Source: JAILEN01 sp036723975
GTDB lineage: Bacteria; Bacillota; Clostridia; Lachnospirales; Lachnospiraceae
Direction of reading: 5' to 3'
Assembly (NCBI GenBank): GCA_036723975.1
Contig: DAIMGJ010000015.1
Span: forward strand, 1 to 60,323
DNA: 60,323 bases
How positions within the stretch are numbered: position 1 is the first letter of the stretch; each line of letters opens with the position of its first letter. The notes under the pieces were generated by a model that ran no database searches, was not told where the DNA came from, and saw only the letters and a list, made by a program, of their open reading frames with translations. Position numbers and translations under genes: made by a program. Below, one piece after another: positions 59,986 through 60,323 of the stretch.

Positions 59986-60048
59986 ATTATAATACGAAAT
60001 CAGCAGGTTATGTTAGATAGTGACCTGGCTTTAATGTATCAAGTTGAG
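59986..60048 (+). pseudogene. Fragment of an ORF6N-domain gene
   Basis: The frame reads IRNQQVMLDSDLALMYQVE, the diagnostic N-terminal signature of ORF6N (phage antirepressor-type) domains, then breaks into the terminator repeat at about 60046. Only about 21 codons remain and no start codon or ribosome site belongs to it. It begins directly after the ferredoxin stop codon. Confidence 0.65.
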
Positions 60049-60107
60049 GACAGTTATTTCGAAAGAGATAGCTGTTCTTTTTTATTAGCACTTTTGAAAT
60101 GTGTATT
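60046..60107 (+). repeat. Terminator-containing repeat, copy 2
   Basis: This unit repeats 58347-58408 almost base for base (hairpin arms, T-run, and the tail GCACTTTTGAAATGTGTATT). The hairpin keeps its pairing apart from one C-to-T change. It directly follows the ORF6N fragment. The rest of the 284-base gap contains a TATAAT at 60129-60134 that may serve the last gene. Confidence 0.8.
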
Positions 60108-60128
60108 CCTTACTGGATGAGGATTCTG

Positions 60129-60134
60129 TATAAT
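60129..60134 (+). promoter_or_regulatory. -10 element before the last gene
   Basis: TATAAT preceded by CTG, 134 bases before the partial gene; no convincing -35 box. Confidence 0.4.
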
Positions 60135-60268
60135 TGAAGACAGAGAAATTAACAAAACGCAGTTTGTCGTACTCTTGTGAAAACCTCATTGCATTGCATA
60201 TTGGGAAGCAGTGCAAAAGATACAAAGGAGCTTAAGTGTTCCTTGGCATATTATTGAAAGGAGCGGTT

Positions 60269-60323
60269 ATGGAATATGTTTATGTAACAAAAGATAACCT
60301 CGAAGAGGAGCATATTTGCTGCG
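60269..60323 (+). CDS. Start of a GNAT/YoaP-like acetyltransferase gene (3'-partial)
   Basis: After GAAAGGAGCGG the ATG at 60269 starts MEYVYVTKDNLEEEHICC and runs to the window end. TKxNLEEEHICC is the usual opening of YoaP-type GNAT N-acetyltransferases. Only 18 residues are visible, so the call rests on that motif alone. Confidence 0.55.
   Translation, partial: MEYVYVTKDNLEEEHICC

Noticed and set aside
1..60323. CRISPR array, prophage, rRNA operon or transposase gene
   Set aside because: No regularly spaced repeats, phage structural genes, rRNA sequence or transposase motifs were seen.

Overview
The window looks like chromosome of an anaerobic, motile, flagellated member of the Clostridia, most likely Lachnospiraceae. 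The reasons are moderately low GC, strong AGGAGG-type ribosome sites, an [FeFe]-hydrogenase maturase (HydE), a flagellin lysine methylase (FliB), two chemotaxis receptors, HD-GYP proteins, a split PlsY-type acyltransferase gene and many AmmeMemoRadiSam/TldD-type Firmicute genes. No genus can be assigned from the sequence alone. There is no prophage, insertion sequence with a transposase, CRISPR array or rRNA operon. One tRNA gene (Thr, anticodon CGT) is present.

Region by region. 1-1700: a zeta-type kinase toxin with a small upstream partner, then a nitroreductase. 1821-10581: a fructan/sucrose-oligosaccharide locus with divergent halves. Leftward are a LacI regulator, a YesL-type protein and an unknown membrane-anchored protein. 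Rightward are two LplB/YtcP-type permeases, a lipoprotein binding protein, a cytoplasmic GH32 fructosidase and a fructokinase. 10586-20950: a larE relic, a PlsY fusion protein, DHH phosphoesterase, a large hybrid histidine kinase, M32 carboxypeptidase, a Nudix hydrolase and an AbrB-PIN toxin-antitoxin pair. 20950-30109: TrmH-type methylase, ABC-F ATPase with an attenuator-like leader, AmmeMemoRadiSam genes with dtd and maf, a MIF-like tautomerase, and TldD/TldE. 30110-34602: an XRE regulator with two matching palindromic operators, directly followed by a PIN/RHH pair, then a HerA-like ATPase and a YgjP-metalloprotease/GIY-YIG fusion. 34580-37826: FliB, a chemotaxis receptor, a MotA-like protein and a LuxR-type small regulator. 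37835-41366: a dense run of small accessory genes (macro domain, alpha/beta hydrolase, Nudix, Cys-rich, 2H phosphoesterase, DUF1653, HicAB) that contains two copies of the same internally deleted VOC/glyoxalase gene. 41604-50284: two HD-GYP proteins, tRNA-Thr, a YtrA-type regulator with an ABC exporter, a MATE pump and NadE. 50332-53103: an ArsR-controlled metal efflux unit in which the HMA metal-binding domain is a separate protein. 53173-60323: HflX, aldo/keto reductase, HydE, a second chemotaxis receptor, a Crp/Fnr-ferredoxin divergent pair flanked by duplicated terminators next to an ORF6N fragment, and the start of a GNAT/YoaP-like gene.

How they fit together: oligofructosides bound by the lipoprotein would enter through the two permeases, be cut inside the cell by GH32 and be phosphorylated by the fructokinase. 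The metal unit would sense ions through ArsR and pump them out. The accessory stretches (0-0.7 kb, 19.9-20.6 kb, 30-32 kb, 37.8-41.4 kb, 58.3-60.1 kb) carry toxin-antitoxin genes, gene fragments and duplicated short sequences, so they are the parts most likely gained or rearranged by transfer. The best candidates for something undescribed are the PlsY/NlpC-P60-like fusion, the YgjP/GIY-YIG fusion beside HerA, the XRE-PIN-RHH unit and the paired VOC relics.
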